64,000 nucleotides of DNA from positions 1 through 64,000 of the forward strand of contig JAKVBK010000015.1 of assembly GCA_022447275.1 (NCBI GenBank), read 5' to 3'. Below the pieces are notes generated by a model, which saw only the letters and a program-made list of their open reading frames with translations, was not told where the DNA came from and made no database searches. This document shows, piece after piece, positions 35,244 to 43,875 of the stretch. The translations under genes were made by a program, and so were the position numbers. Positions within the stretch are counted from its first letter, which is position 1. Each line of letters opens with the position of its first letter. The DNA is from Oceanicola sp. GTDB lineage: Bacteria; Pseudomonadota; Alphaproteobacteria; Rhodobacterales; Rhodobacteraceae.

Positions 35244-35972
35244 CTACGCGAGGTTGGTGCCCTTGGGCGCCTTCGTTTTCTTTTGCTTAAGGCGGCTCTG
35301 GCGTACGCGGATCAAATCCTGATCGCTGGAGGCCTGGGCCTGGAGATCCGCCTGACGCTCGGCTTCGGCAGCGATGCGGCGGGCGATCTTGGCCTTGCGG
35401 CGCCGCTGATAGGCCGTCACCAGCGGCAGCGACAGATAGTAGGCAATGATGCCCGCGATGATCCCCGGGATCAGACCGCCGATCAGGTAGGGCATGAACA
35501 CATCGTGATTGAAGCGGGCCAGTTCATCCCAGTGGGCCACGTCTGAGGTGAACATCGCCTTGAAATTATGCCAAAGCTCTGCGCCCGCATCGATGAACTT
35601 GTCACCAAGGTCATCCCCGTCCTTGCCAGCAGGAGGGCGTGTGCCCAGCAGAAAATGCCCTGTCTGCAGTGAGATCACGCCGATCGGCAGATAGGTTAGG
35701 GGGTTGCCGAAAAACGTGCCCATCATTGCGGCCAGAATGTTGCCGCGCAGGGCATAGGCCAGCAAACCCGCAATCACGAAATGCAGACCGAAAAACGGTG
35801 TGAAGGTGGTGAAGACACCGGCCATGATGCCTCGAGAGATGCGTTCCGGGCTGTCAGGCAGGCGCCGCAGGCGATGGCGGACATATTGCGCTGCGCGCCC
35901 CCAGCCACCCCGTGGCCAGAGGCTTTCGAGCATCGCGCGCCCCACCGTTCTTCGATCCCGCCGTTTGAACAT
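35244..35972 (-). CDS. DUF2062 domain-containing membrane protein
   Basis: A 242-residue protein with two or three hydrophobic segments. The DUF2062 core reads SPERISRGIMAGVFTTFTPF, then FVIAGLLAYALRGNILAAMM and GTFFGNPLTYLPIGVISLQTG (about residues 41-105). A second helix PYLIGGLIPGIIAGIIAYYL lies near 180, followed by a highly basic tail (KQKKTKAPKG at the end). The function of this family is unknown. It lies 81 bases after the relA/spoT stop on the same strand, an arrangement common in Rhodobacterales, and may be the last gene of the rpoZ-rsh operon. Confidence 0.88.
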   Translation of the reverse strand: MFKRRDRRTVGRAMLESLWPRGGWGRAAQYVRHRLRRLPDSPERISRGIMAGVFTTFTPFFGLHFVIAGLLAYALRGNILAAMMGTFFGNPLTYLPIGVISLQTGHFLLGTRPPAGKDGDDLGDKFIDAGAELWHNFKAMFTSDVAHWDELARFNHDVFMPYLIGGLIPGIIAGIIAYYLSLPLVTAYQRRRKAKIARRIAAEAERQADLQAQASSDQDLIRVRQSRLKQKKTKAPKGTNLA

Positions 35973-36053
35973 GTATCGCCCGTCAGGGCGCCCTCCGCAT
36001 CTCGTAACCTAACCCGATCCAAAGCTAGCCCGTACCGCCCCCGGGCCAATGGG

Positions 36054-38147
36054 CTATGGTCTGTATTCCGAATTCCGCACGCGTTTCACCTCTGCAACAT
36101 CCGACTCAGCCTGCAGCGCGGTCATGACCTGATGCAGGTGTTCAACATCTCGCAGGTCTATGTCCACCAAAAGGCGGTAAAAATCCGGTTTTCTGTCAAC
36201 AAATGTCAAGTCGCTGATATTGGCCTTTTGCTCGCCGATCAATGTGCATATGCGCCCCAGCACACCGGAATCATTGGCGATCGTGATTTCGAGAGAGACC
36301 CCGTAGACGGCCGCATGCGGGCCCGAGTGCCAACGCAGGTCAACCCAGCGTTCCGGCTGATCTTCGAGTTCCATGAGAACGGGGCAGTCGATGGCATGCA
36401 CAACAACCCCTTTGCCACGATACGTGATGCCGACAATGCGCTCGCCGGGCACGGGCATGCAGCAGCGGCCGCGCTTGGAGGTCTGGTCTTGTTCGAGACC
36501 GAGCACAGCACGGTCGCGTGCCACTTCTTCGGCGGCGTTGTGTTTGGCCAGTTCCGGATAGATCAGGGCAACCACGTCCCGCGCGGGTAGTTCTGCCGCG
36601 CCCACCTTGGCCAGCAGTTCGTTTACATCGCCGATGCCCATGGTGCTGGCGGCCATGTTCAGCGCCTTGTCGGTCATCTTCTTGCCGACTTGCTCGAAAG
36701 CAACACGGGCCAGTTCGCGGCCCAGCTTCACAAAGCGCGCCCGATCTTCGGCGCGCAGGGATTTGCGGATTGCCTGGCGGGCCCGGCCAGTGACAGCGAT
36801 ATCCAGCCATGTGGATTGCGGGCGTTGGCCTTCTGCGGTGATGATCGAGACAGACTGGCCATTGCGCAGCCGTGTCCAAAGGGGCACGCGCATCCCGTCG
36901 ACCTTGGCGCCCACGCAGCGATCCCCGATACGGGTATGGATGCCATAGGCGAAATCGATCGGAGTGCCCCCCCGGGGCAGCTTGACCACTTCACCTTTCG
37001 GGGTGAAACAGAACACCTGATCGGAATACATCTCGAGCTTCACATGTTCGAGAAACTCGTCATTCTCCGCGGATTCCAGTGTCTCGGTCAGCGTGGTGAT
37101 CCAGCTGACCGGATCGACTGCAAACGGGTTTTCCGTGCGCACGCCATCCCGGTAGGACCAATGCGCGGCCACGCCGCCCTCTGCCACTTCGTGCATCTGG
37201 CGGGTGCGAATCTGGACCTCGACGCGCTTGCCGTCCCGGCCAGACACGGTGGTGTGGATCGAGCGGTAGCCGTTTGATTTCGGCTGGCTGATGTAATCCT
37301 TGAAGCGGCCGGGAACCGCAGCCCAGCGTTGGTGGATGGCCCCAAGGGCCCGGTAGCAATCGCCCTCATCATTGGCGATGACGCGAAAGCCATAGATATC
37401 TGCGAGCCGGGAGAAGGGCTGCCCTTTCTGCTCCATCTTGCGCCAGATGGAATAGGGGCGCTTCGCACGTCCATAGACTTCGGCGTTGATGCCCGCTTCT
37501 TTCAGCGCATAGTCCATGTCGCGGGTGATCTTTTCGATCACATCGCCGGCCTCATTGCGCAGTTTCACAAAGCGCCGCAGGATCGAGGCGCGGCCTTCGG
37601 GATTGAGCACCTGGAAGGCCAGATCTTCCAATTCGTCGCGCATCCACTGCATGCCCATGCGCCCGGCAAGCGGCGCAAAGATATCCATGGTTTCGCGGCT
37701 TTTGAGCGTCTGCTTCTCGACGCTCTGGTACTTGATCGTCCGCATGTTGTGCAGACGGTCTGCCAGCTTTACCAGCACCACCCGGATATCCCGGCTGATC
37801 GCCATGAACATCTTGCGGAAGTTCTCGGCGGCCTTGGTTTCCGAGGAAGTCAGTTGCAGGTTTGTCAGCTTGGTAACCCCGTCGACCATCTCGGCCACTT
37901 CGGGCCCAAAATGCGTGACGATGTCGGAATACTTTGCCCGTGTGTCTTCCACAGTGTCATGCAGAAGTGCGGTGATGATCGTATCATCATCCAGCCGCTG
38001 TTCTGTCAGGATGGCGGCTACGGCAACAGGGTGGGTAAAGTAGGGCTCGCCCGAGCGGCGCTTTTGGCCGCGGTGCATTTCCTCGCCGAAGGCGTAGGCG
38101 GCGCGGATGCGCGCGGCATCCGTGCCCGGGTTGTAGGCGGAGACCAA
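36054..38147 (-). CDS. rsh: bifunctional (p)ppGpp synthetase/hydrolase, RelA/SpoT family
   Basis: The single long RSH enzyme that makes and degrades the stringent-response alarmone. Domains in order: HD hydrolase (GEPYFTHPVAVAAIL, ALLHDTVEDT, LVKLADRLHNMRT), synthetase (YGRAKRPYSIWRKME, LADIYGFRVIAND, KSNGYRSIHTTV), TGS (VFCFTPKGEVVKLPRGGTPI) and C-terminal ACT (SLEITIANDSGVLGRICTLI). Both catalytic sites look intact. The TTG at 38147 is the only ATG/GTG/TTG-type start upstream of the HD domain and would truncate the usual N-terminus by about ten residues. The family's initiating Met aligns instead with an ATA at 38174, ten bases after AAGGA. The frame is open up to the rpoZ stop. Confidence 0.93.
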   Translation of the reverse strand: MVSAYNPGTDAARIRAAYAFGEEMHRGQKRRSGEPYFTHPVAVAAILTEQRLDDDTIITALLHDTVEDTRAKYSDIVTHFGPEVAEMVDGVTKLTNLQLTSSETKAAENFRKMFMAISRDIRVVLVKLADRLHNMRTIKYQSVEKQTLKSRETMDIFAPLAGRMGMQWMRDELEDLAFQVLNPEGRASILRRFVKLRNEAGDVIEKITRDMDYALKEAGINAEVYGRAKRPYSIWRKMEQKGQPFSRLADIYGFRVIANDEGDCYRALGAIHQRWAAVPGRFKDYISQPKSNGYRSIHTTVSGRDGKRVEVQIRTRQMHEVAEGGVAAHWSYRDGVRTENPFAVDPVSWITTLTETLESAENDEFLEHVKLEMYSDQVFCFTPKGEVVKLPRGGTPIDFAYGIHTRIGDRCVGAKVDGMRVPLWTRLRNGQSVSIITAEGQRPQSTWLDIAVTGRARQAIRKSLRAEDRARFVKLGRELARVAFEQVGKKMTDKALNMAASTMGIGDVNELLAKVGAAELPARDVVALIYPELAKHNAAEEVARDRAVLGLEQDQTSKRGRCCMPVPGERIVGITYRGKGVVVHAIDCPVLMELEDQPERWVDLRWHSGPHAAVYGVSLEITIANDSGVLGRICTLIGEQKANISDLTFVDRKPDFYRLLVDIDLRDVEHLHQVMTALQAESDVAEVKRVRNSEYRP

Positions 38148-38195
38148 TCCGACCAGATCGTCGGCGGTGATTATCCCCGCAAAATCCTTCAGAGG

Positions 38196-38555
38196 TCAGC
38201 CCTTGCTCTGTGCTTCCATCAACTGGCGCAGCAGGTTTTCTTCGGACATGTCGTCCTCGGCGGGACGGTCAGATGCGTCGCCACCGCCCATGAGCAGCGC
38301 CATGCTGTCTTCCTCGGGCTCGTCGACCTCGATCTGAGTCTGGTTGGCCTCGATCATGCGCTCGCGCAGATCATCGGACTGCTGCGTCTCATCAGCAATC
38401 TCGCGCAGGGCCACGACAGGGTTCTTGTCGTTGTCGCGATCCACCGTCAGTTCGCCACCCGAAGAAATCTCGCGGGCGCGGTGGGATGCGAGCATGACCA
38501 GCTCGAACCGGTTGGGAACCTTATCAACGCAGTCTTCGACCGTTACGCGCGCCAT
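38196..38555 (-). CDS. rpoZ: DNA-directed RNA polymerase omega subunit
   Basis: A 119-residue omega subunit that aids polymerase assembly and, in many proteobacteria, forms part of the ppGpp site. It starts [20 protein letters not shown], then [20 protein letters not shown] and [12 protein letters not shown], all diagnostic. The C-terminus is acidic and longer than in E. coli, as usual in alphaproteobacteria. GGAGA lies eight bases before ATG 38555; an ATG two codons upstream at 38561 is too close to it. The relA/spoT gene follows directly, giving the conserved rpoZ-rsh pair. Confidence 0.96.
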   Translation of the reverse strand: MARVTVEDCVDKVPNRFELVMLASHRAREISSGGELTVDRDNDKNPVVALREIADETQQSDDLRERMIEANQTQIEVDEPEEDSMALLMGGGDASDRPAEDDMSEENLLRQLMEAQSKG

Positions 38556-38590
38556 GTGCATTATCTCCGATGGGAAAGCGGGAAGTTGGG

Positions 38591-38619
38591 GCTATAGAAC
38601 AGTTATCAGTGCTTGACAA
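38591..38619 (-). promoter_or_regulatory. sigma-70-type promoter of rpoZ-rsh
   Basis: On the minus strand a -35 box TTGTCA (38614-38619) and a -10 box TATAGC (38591-38596) are separated by 17 bp. Transcription would start near 38584, about 29 bases before the rpoZ ATG. It lies in the 69-bp gap after folK, so rpoZ and rsh can be transcribed independently of folK. Confidence 0.65.
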
Positions 38620-38624
38620 GCGAT

Positions 38625-39281
38625 TCAGCGCCCTAATCCGGCGCTCTTTGAAAGCAATTCGCCCGTATCGCTGACAGGGTAGATGTCCGCTTTGGCCTCG
38701 GAGGGCAGGCGATCGATCAGGGCGGTCACATCCAGACCAGACACCGGATCGCGCCAGTCAGGGGCAATCTCCTGCATGGGCAGCAGTACAAAACCACGGT
38801 CCTGCAGGCGCGGGTGTGGCAAGATCATGCGATCCGGCGCGTCCTTTGCCTGGCGGTCCGGGGGCAGGGCGCGCCATGTGGCCTGGACATTTGCATCCGG
38901 CTCAATGCGCCCGTCAAAGTCGATCAGGTCGAGGTCGAGGGTACGCGCAGCCCAGCGGCCCGTGCGGGCGCGATCAAAGCTGGCCTCGATGGCGTGCAGG
39001 TGATCCAGCAGCGCCTGAGGGCTCAGGCTGGTTTCAAGAATGGCAGCCGCATTGACGTAATCTGGCCCAGCCCCCCGGGGCATACAGGGCGTGCGCCACA
39101 GGCTGGAGCGTGCAATCAGGCGCACCCCGGACCCGGGCAAAGCATCAAAGGCGCGCAATAACGTTGCGTCAGGCGGACCGGATGGCGAGGCGATATTCGC
39201 GCCCAGAGCAATTACTGCCGGAAAAACTGGCATATTGAGCGGATTTGTGCTGATATTGACCTCTGGATAGTCTTGTGACAC
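38625..39281 (-). CDS. folK: 2-amino-4-hydroxy-6-hydroxymethyldihydropteridine diphosphokinase
   Basis: HPPK of folate synthesis: transfers pyrophosphate from ATP to hydroxymethyl-dihydropterin. Motifs: VIALGANIASPSG at the start of the domain, SSLWRTPCMP, GPDYVNAAAIL, the ATP and Mg-binding RWAARTLDLDLIDFDGR (about 107-123) and LPHPRLQDRGFVLLPM. At 218 residues it is longer than the usual 160 because of N- and C-terminal tails. The start may be GTG 39281 or, better fitting the family, ATG 39233; neither has a clear ribosome site. It is not next to folP. Confidence 0.92.
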   Translation of the reverse strand: MSQDYPEVNISTNPLNMPVFPAVIALGANIASPSGPPDATLLRAFDALPGSGVRLIARSSLWRTPCMPRGAGPDYVNAAAILETSLSPQALLDHLHAIEASFDRARTGRWAARTLDLDLIDFDGRIEPDANVQATWRALPPDRQAKDAPDRMILPHPRLQDRGFVLLPMQEIAPDWRDPVSGLDVTALIDRLPSEAKADIYPVSDTGELLSKSAGLGR

Positions 39282-39371
39282 TGGAAAAAATCCCTATTTT
39301 CCCGCTGGCTTCGGCGGCACTGGCAGCCACTCACTCTGGTTCCGCGCGAGCTTATATCGAAAGGAAATTTG

Positions 39372-39959
39372 ATGTTCTACCGTGACGAGCGCTTAGCGCT
39401 TTTTATAGATGGCTCGAACCTGTATGCGGCCGCCAAGGCACTTGGGTTTGACATCGACTACAAGCTCCTGCGTCAAGAGTTCATGCGCCGGGGCAAACTG
39501 CTGCGGGCCTTCTACTATACCGCGCTTCTGGAAAACGACGACTATTCGCCGATCCGTCCCCTGGTGGACTGGTTGCACTACAACGGGTTTTCGATGGTGA
39601 CAAAGCCCGCCAAGGAATATGTCGACAGCCAGGGCCGCCGGAAGGTGAAGGGCAATATGGATATCGAACTCTGCGTCGATGCCATGGAGCTTGCCCCGCA
39701 TGTGGATCACATTGTGCTGTTTTCCGGGGATGGGGATTTCCGGCCGCTCGTCGAGAGCTTGCAGCGCATGGGCGTACGTGTCTCTGTCGTGTCGACGATC
39801 CGTAGCCAGCCGCCGATGATTGCGGATGAGCTGCGGCGCCAGGCCGACAATTTCATCGAGCTGGATGAACTCAAGGAAGTAATCGGTCGTCCGCCGCGCG
39901 ACCCACGGCCCGAACAGGCCGAGGCAGAGGCCGAGGCAGAGACGATCAGCGCCGACTGA
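39372..39959 (+). CDS. NYN domain-containing protein (LabA/DUF88 PIN-like)
   Basis: A 195-residue protein of the LabA-like NYN family, a PIN-type fold related to RNases. The acidic residues of the metal site are visible in LALFIDGSNLYAAAK (Asp about 12), KGNMDIELCVDAMEL (about 95-105) and VLFSGDGDFRPLVESL (about 120). The tail is Glu/Ala-rich (about the last 20 residues). Start is the ATG at 39372 with AAAGGAAA upstream. It is divergent from folK and ends in a strong terminator. A ribonuclease role in RNA turnover is likely but the target is unknown. Confidence 0.87.
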   Translation: MFYRDERLALFIDGSNLYAAAKALGFDIDYKLLRQEFMRRGKLLRAFYYTALLENDDYSPIRPLVDWLHYNGFSMVTKPAKEYVDSQGRRKVKGNMDIELCVDAMELAPHVDHIVLFSGDGDFRPLVESLQRMGVRVSVVSTIRSQPPMIADELRRQADNFIELDELKEVIGRPPRDPRPEQAEAEAEAETISAD

Positions 39960-39987
39960 TCTGACTGTTTTTTCTTCCTGTAAAACC

Positions 39988-40021
39988 AAACACCCCGCAT
40001 CTGGCCGGATGCGGGGTGTTT
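39988..40021. terminator. bidirectional terminator between NYN gene and rluA
   Basis: AAACACCCCGCATC (39988-40001) and GATGCGGGGTGTTT (40008-40021) are perfect 14-base complements with a six-base loop. A/T ends on both sides make it function for both converging genes. Confidence 0.9.
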
Positions 40022-40025
40022 CTAT

Positions 40026-40676
40026 CTAAAACGGGGCTGGGGATTTGAAAGCCATGCCCTTGCCCCCATCCGGATGCCGCAAGCGCAGCTCTTGTGCGTG
40101 CAGCATCAGCCGCGGGTAGTCGGTCAGGTTGGTCCCTTCTGCATAGAATGGATCGCCCAAAATCGGATGCCCCAAAGCCAGCATATGTACGCGCAACTGG
40201 TGCGACCGCCCGGTCTTTGGCATCAGCCGCATGCGGGTTTCATGCCCATCCGTCTTGAGGCGCTTCCAGTCGGTCACGGCCGATTTTCCGGTCTCATGGC
40301 ACACTTTCTGGCGCGGACGGTTCGGCCAATCGACGATCAGCGGCAAATCGATCTGCCCCGATGGCGCGCTGACGTGTCCGGCAACGCGGGCCACGTAAAT
40401 CTTCTTGGTTTGACGCTTTTCGAACTGCAGCCCGATATGGCGTTGAGCATGGGGCGTCAGGGCAAACACCATCACCCCGGAGGTGTCGCGGTCCAGACGG
40501 TGGATCAGCAGTGCTGTCGGAAACACCGCCTGGACCCGGCTGAGCAGACAATCTGCCAGATGCGGCCCCCGCCCCGGCACAGACAGCAACCCGTGGGGCT
40601 TATTGACCACCAGCAATTCATGGTCGTCATGCAGGATGTCGAGCGGCACGTCGGGTGGTTGGTACTCAGCGCTCAT
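40026..40676 (-). CDS. rluA: RluA family pseudouridine synthase
   Basis: A 216-residue pseudouridine synthase; size and layout fit RluA, which modifies 23S rRNA U746 and tRNA U32. It shows VVNKPHGLLSVPGRG (about 24), the catalytic Asp in LIHRLDRDTSGVMVFAL (about 65), KIYVARVAGH, TGRSHQLRVHMLALGHPILG (about 155) and LMLHAQELRLRHP. No S4 domain is present, which separates it from RluC/RluD. Its ATG overlaps the LysE-family gene stop by four bases; it is the last gene of a four-gene coupled operon. Confidence 0.9.
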   Translation of the reverse strand: MSAEYQPPDVPLDILHDDHELLVVNKPHGLLSVPGRGPHLADCLLSRVQAVFPTALLIHRLDRDTSGVMVFALTPHAQRHIGLQFEKRQTKKIYVARVAGHVSAPSGQIDLPLIVDWPNRPRQKVCHETGKSAVTDWKRLKTDGHETRMRLMPKTGRSHQLRVHMLALGHPILGDPFYAEGTNLTDYPRLMLHAQELRLRHPDGGKGMAFKSPAPF

Positions 40677-41290
40677 CGCACGCTCGCCAGTGTTGAGGCG
40701 CCCAAGGCACCGCCATAGGCCAGAAAGCAGGCCGCCAGCACCCGCTGAACCCACGTCTGCGCCAAAGCGCCAATGGCTGCGCGGCCCAGCACGGCTCCCA
40801 GCAGGGTATAGCCCGTGTAGGATAGGGCGGTCAGCGTCAGGGCAGTGGGCATGATCCAGACCATTTGCTCCCAGATTGGCACATCGACGGCCACAAACTG
40901 GGTAAACGCTGCAAGATAGCCCGACAGGGATTTGGCGTTCACCGTGGCGATCAGAAGTGCCTGCCCATAAACACCGCGCCCCGAGGCGGCCGGCATCGCC
41001 AACTGGCCCGCCCGCCGCCAAGCCCGGATGCCCAGCCAGATCAGCACGCCCGCGCCAATCAGTCGGGCCCAAAAGAACAGGTCTGGTGCTGCCACAATCA
41101 GTGCCGCTACGCCGGCTGCAGAGAGCAGCAGGAAAACAGTGGCTTGCGTCAGGATGGCCAGCACGCCCAGCATCGCGGTGGGCATGGGCAACGTCATGCC
41201 GTTGCGGATGCAATTTGCGGCATTGGGCCCCGGTGTTGTGACAAACAGCAGCCAGAACCCGGCAAATACGCTCCAGTCCGCCAGTGTCAT
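40673..41290 (-). CDS. LysE/RhtB family amino acid exporter
   Basis: A 205-residue inner-membrane exporter with about six helices. The family start is WSVFAGFWLLFVTTPGPNAANCIRNGM, here with the TPGPN motif at about 19-23 in the first loop, then GVLAILTQATVFLLLSAAGV, ARLIGAGVLIWLGIRAWRR and a C-terminal hydrophobic stretch VQRVLAACFLAYGGALGAST. Substrates of the family are amino acids such as lysine, threonine or homoserine lactone; none can be assigned. Overlaps the upstream GAF gene and downstream rluA by four bases each. Confidence 0.9.
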   Translation of the reverse strand: MTLADWSVFAGFWLLFVTTPGPNAANCIRNGMTLPMPTAMLGVLAILTQATVFLLLSAAGVAALIVAAPDLFFWARLIGAGVLIWLGIRAWRRAGQLAMPAASGRGVYGQALLIATVNAKSLSGYLAAFTQFVAVDVPIWEQMVWIMPTALTLTALSYTGYTLLGAVLGRAAIGALAQTWVQRVLAACFLAYGGALGASTLASVR

Positions 41291-41766
41291 ACCCTGTTGA
41301 AGGTGGCAGACAGGATGTCCGTCAGTGCGACAGCATCGGCCTCGGTGAAGGCTGCTGGCTGGTCACTGTCGATATCGAGCACTGCGATCAACGCGCCTGC
41401 GCCATTCCAGACTGGCAGCACGATTTCCGAACGCGTTGAGCTGGCACAGGCGATATGGCCGGGAAAGCTGTCCACGTCATCGACCAGTTGCACCTCACCC
41501 GTGCGGGCGCAGGCGCCGCAGACACCGCGCTGAAACGGGATCACAAGACAGCCATGACCGCCCTGATAGGGGCCGATTTTCAAAAGGTCCGGGGCGACCA
41601 CGCGGTAAAACCCGGTCCAATCAAAGCGGCTGTCCGCATGGTGCAATTCGCAGGCGAGGGTGGCCATCAGGGCAACCGGGTCGTCTTCGCCCTCAACGAG
41701 TGCGGCAATGGTTTTGGCCAGTGATGGCCAATCGGCCGTCGGGTGGGGGGTGGTATGTGTGTTCAT
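41287..41766 (-). CDS. free methionine-(R)-sulfoxide reductase, GAF domain
   Basis: A 159-residue single GAF domain matching fRMsr, which repairs oxidised free methionine with thioredoxin. The three catalytic cysteine positions are present: GGHGCLVIPF (about 84), RGVCGACARTG (about 94) and GHIACASSTRSEIVLPVW (about 118). FDWTGFYRV and LIAVLDIDSDQPAAF complete the pattern. ATG 41766 shares one base with the thiolase stop (TAATG). Coupled between a thiolase and a LysE exporter. The gene context gives no direct link to methionine. Confidence 0.9.
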   Translation of the reverse strand: MNTHTTPHPTADWPSLAKTIAALVEGEDDPVALMATLACELHHADSRFDWTGFYRVVAPDLLKIGPYQGGHGCLVIPFQRGVCGACARTGEVQLVDDVDSFPGHIACASSTRSEIVLPVWNGAGALIAVLDIDSDQPAAFTEADAVALTDILSATFNRV

Positions 41767-42926
41767 TATGCGCGCTCAATTGCAATGGCAGTGCCTTCAC
41801 CGCCACCGATGCAGATGGCCGCAACGCCGCGTTTCAGGCCGCGGGTTTCCAGCGCGTGCAAAAGCGTGACGATGATGCGGGCGCCCGAGGCGCCAATCGG
41901 ATGGCCAAGCGCACAGGCGCCGCCGTGTACATTCATCTTTTCGCGGGCAATGCCCATCTCATGCATGAAGGCCATCGGGACAACAGCGAAGGCCTCGTTG
42001 ACCTCCCAGAGATCAACATCAGAGATATCCCAGCCGACCCTGTCGAGCAGCTTGCGGGCGGCGGGCACGGGGGCGGTGGGAAACAGGGCCGGGGCCTGCG
42101 CATGGCTGGCATGGCCCAGAACACGCGCTCTTGCCTGCAAACCGCTCTCGGCGCGCGCCATGACCAGGGCGGCCGCCCCATCCGAAATGGACGAGCTGTT
42201 GGCGGCGGTTACCGTGCCCCCCTCGCGGAAGGCGGGTTTGAGATGGGGAATCTTCTCGGGGCGCGCGCGGCCGGGTTGTTCATCCTCGGTCACAGAATGA
42301 GTACCGGCCCGCGTTTGCCAGCTGACCTCCGCAATCTCTGCATCAAAGGCCCCGGACGCCTGCGCCGCTTTGGCGTTCTCGAGCGAGCCGATCGCATAGG
42401 CATCCTGTGCCTCGCGGGTAAACTGAAAGGCCTCTGCGCAGTCTTCGGCAAAGGTGCCCATCAGACGTCCCTTGTCATAGGCATCTTCCAGCCCGTCGAG
42501 GAACATGGAATCCTGCGTGCTTTGATGTCCGATCCGGGCACCGGCGCGCATCTTGGGCAGCAGGTAAGGGGATTGCGTCATGCTTTCCATCCCGCCTGCG
42601 ACGATGGTGTCTGCCTGCCCCGTTGCGAGGGCATCGAAGGCCATCATCGCGGCCTTCATGCCGCTGCCGCACATCTTGTTAAGCGTCGTGGCAGGAACGT
42701 CCTCTGCGAGGCCCGCAGCAAAGCCCGCTTGCCGTGCGGGCGCCTGGCCCTGCCCGGCGGGCAGGACGCAGCCCATCAGCACCTCCTGCGCCGTGCTTAT
42801 ACCGGCCTGTGCAAGGCTGGCCGCGATGGCGACGCCGCCCATCTGTGCGGCTGTCTGCTCGGACAATGCACCCTGAAATCCTCCCATGGCCGTCCGGGCC
42901 GCACCTGCAATGATGATCTCTGTCAC
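41766..42926 (-). CDS. acetyl-CoA C-acyltransferase (thiolase family)
   Basis: A 386-residue thiolase with all three active-site blocks: the nucleophilic Cys in LNKMCGSGMKAAMMAFDAL (about 88), the His in VHGGACALGHPIGASGARI (about 345) and the second Cys in VAAICIGGGEGTAIAIERA at the end. It resembles biosynthetic acetoacetyl-CoA thiolases, but the chain length it prefers cannot be read from sequence. It heads the coupled operon with the fRMsr, LysE and rluA genes and is divergent from the STAS gene at 43022. Confidence 0.92.
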   Translation of the reverse strand: MTEIIIAGAARTAMGGFQGALSEQTAAQMGGVAIAASLAQAGISTAQEVLMGCVLPAGQGQAPARQAGFAAGLAEDVPATTLNKMCGSGMKAAMMAFDALATGQADTIVAGGMESMTQSPYLLPKMRAGARIGHQSTQDSMFLDGLEDAYDKGRLMGTFAEDCAEAFQFTREAQDAYAIGSLENAKAAQASGAFDAEIAEVSWQTRAGTHSVTEDEQPGRARPEKIPHLKPAFREGGTVTAANSSSISDGAAALVMARAESGLQARARVLGHASHAQAPALFPTAPVPAARKLLDRVGWDISDVDLWEVNEAFAVVPMAFMHEMGIAREKMNVHGGACALGHPIGASGARIIVTLLHALETRGLKRGVAAICIGGGEGTAIAIERA

Positions 42927-43021
42927 ACGCGCCTCACTTGTCTGATCCTGAGCAGTATCTACCGAATGGTAAGAATCTCTGTCTAGCGTAATCGCAACAT
43001 TCCCAGTCGGAGGAAAGTTTG

Positions 43022-43363
43022 ATGGAAATTATCGTCAAGGCGTTCGAAAGCGCCACAGTGCTAGACGTGCAGGCCCCAAGAATCGATGCCGCCGTGGCCA
43101 TTCAGTTCAAGGACAAGGTGCGCGCGGCTGTTTCCGAAGGGACGGGCCGGGTCATCCTGGATTTGAGCCAGGTAGAATTCCTCGACAGCAGTGGCCTTGG
43201 CGCAGTCGTCGCGGCCATGAAGCAATTGGGTAAGGAGCGTCCTTTGGAATTGGCCGCGCTTTCGCCAAAAGTTGACAAGGTCATGAAGCTGACTTGCATG
43301 GACCGTGTTTTCACAATCCACGAAACTGTTGCCGCGGCTTTGGCCCCTGAAAACGTGGCCTGA
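43022..43363 (+). CDS. STAS-domain anti-sigma factor antagonist
   Basis: A 113-residue single STAS domain, SpoIIAA/RsbV-like. The phosphorylatable Ser is in VEFLDSSGLGAVVAAM (about residue 58) after VILDLSQ. GGAGG precedes ATG 43022 (TTG 43019 just before it is not used). It is followed 11 bases later by a histidine-kinase-like ATPase gene, the usual pair for partner switching: the kinase phosphorylates the STAS Ser and thereby controls release of a target, a sigma factor or another effector. No sigma factor or PP2C phosphatase is in the window. Confidence 0.92.
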   Translation: MEIIVKAFESATVLDVQAPRIDAAVAIQFKDKVRAAVSEGTGRVILDLSQVEFLDSSGLGAVVAAMKQLGKERPLELAALSPKVDKVMKLTCMDRVFTIHETVAAALAPENVA

Positions 43364-43374
43364 CCGCAGATGCC

Positions 43375-43875
43375 GTGACCGTGTCCCAGTCAACGCACAA
43401 TTCCCCGGGCCTTGGTCCGCTGCCGGCTGTTGCGCGTGATCGCGCGGCTGATTTGCATTTTGCATTTGTCGGCAATCTGCAGCAGGTGCGTGTGACGCTC
43501 GATGCGATCGATGCAGAAATGGCAGGGCGGAACCTGTGCCCGGACGCGCGCGACAACATCCAACTGGTGCTGGCCGAGGTGCTCAACAATGTGGTCGAGC
43601 ACGCGTTCCGCGACCGCGCGGATGGCGCCCTGTCGGTCACCATCGAGATCGGGCGGGATGTGCTGCATTGCGTTGTGTTGGACGATGGTGCGCCGATGCC
43701 GGGGCTTGAAATGCCCAATGGAGAGCGGCCTGAGGTTGTGGGCATTGCCGTCGAAGATCTGCCTGAAGGTGGGTTTGGTTGGTTCCTGATCCATCGCTTG
43801 TCTGAGGCCCTGCACTACGAGCGGTCGGAGGCAGGCAACCGTTTCACATTCAGACTGCCGGTCGCAAGAAACTGA
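43375..43875 (+). CDS. RsbW/SpoIIAB-like ATP-binding anti-sigma regulatory kinase
   Basis: A 166-residue HATPase_c_2 (GHKL) protein. The N box LVLAEVLNNVVEHAF lies at about 62-76, the G1-type box VVLDDGAPMPG at about 101, and the G2-like LPEGGFGWFLIHRL at about 128; the C-terminus RFTFRLPVARN is typical of this class. The start GTG 43375 is 11 bases after the STAS stop. It should phosphorylate the STAS protein and bind an unknown target. About 25 N-terminal residues precede the conserved domain. Confidence 0.88.
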   Translation: MTVSQSTHNSPGLGPLPAVARDRAADLHFAFVGNLQQVRVTLDAIDAEMAGRNLCPDARDNIQLVLAEVLNNVVEHAFRDRADGALSVTIEIGRDVLHCVVLDDGAPMPGLEMPNGERPEVVGIAVEDLPEGGFGWFLIHRLSEALHYERSEAGNRFTFRLPVARN

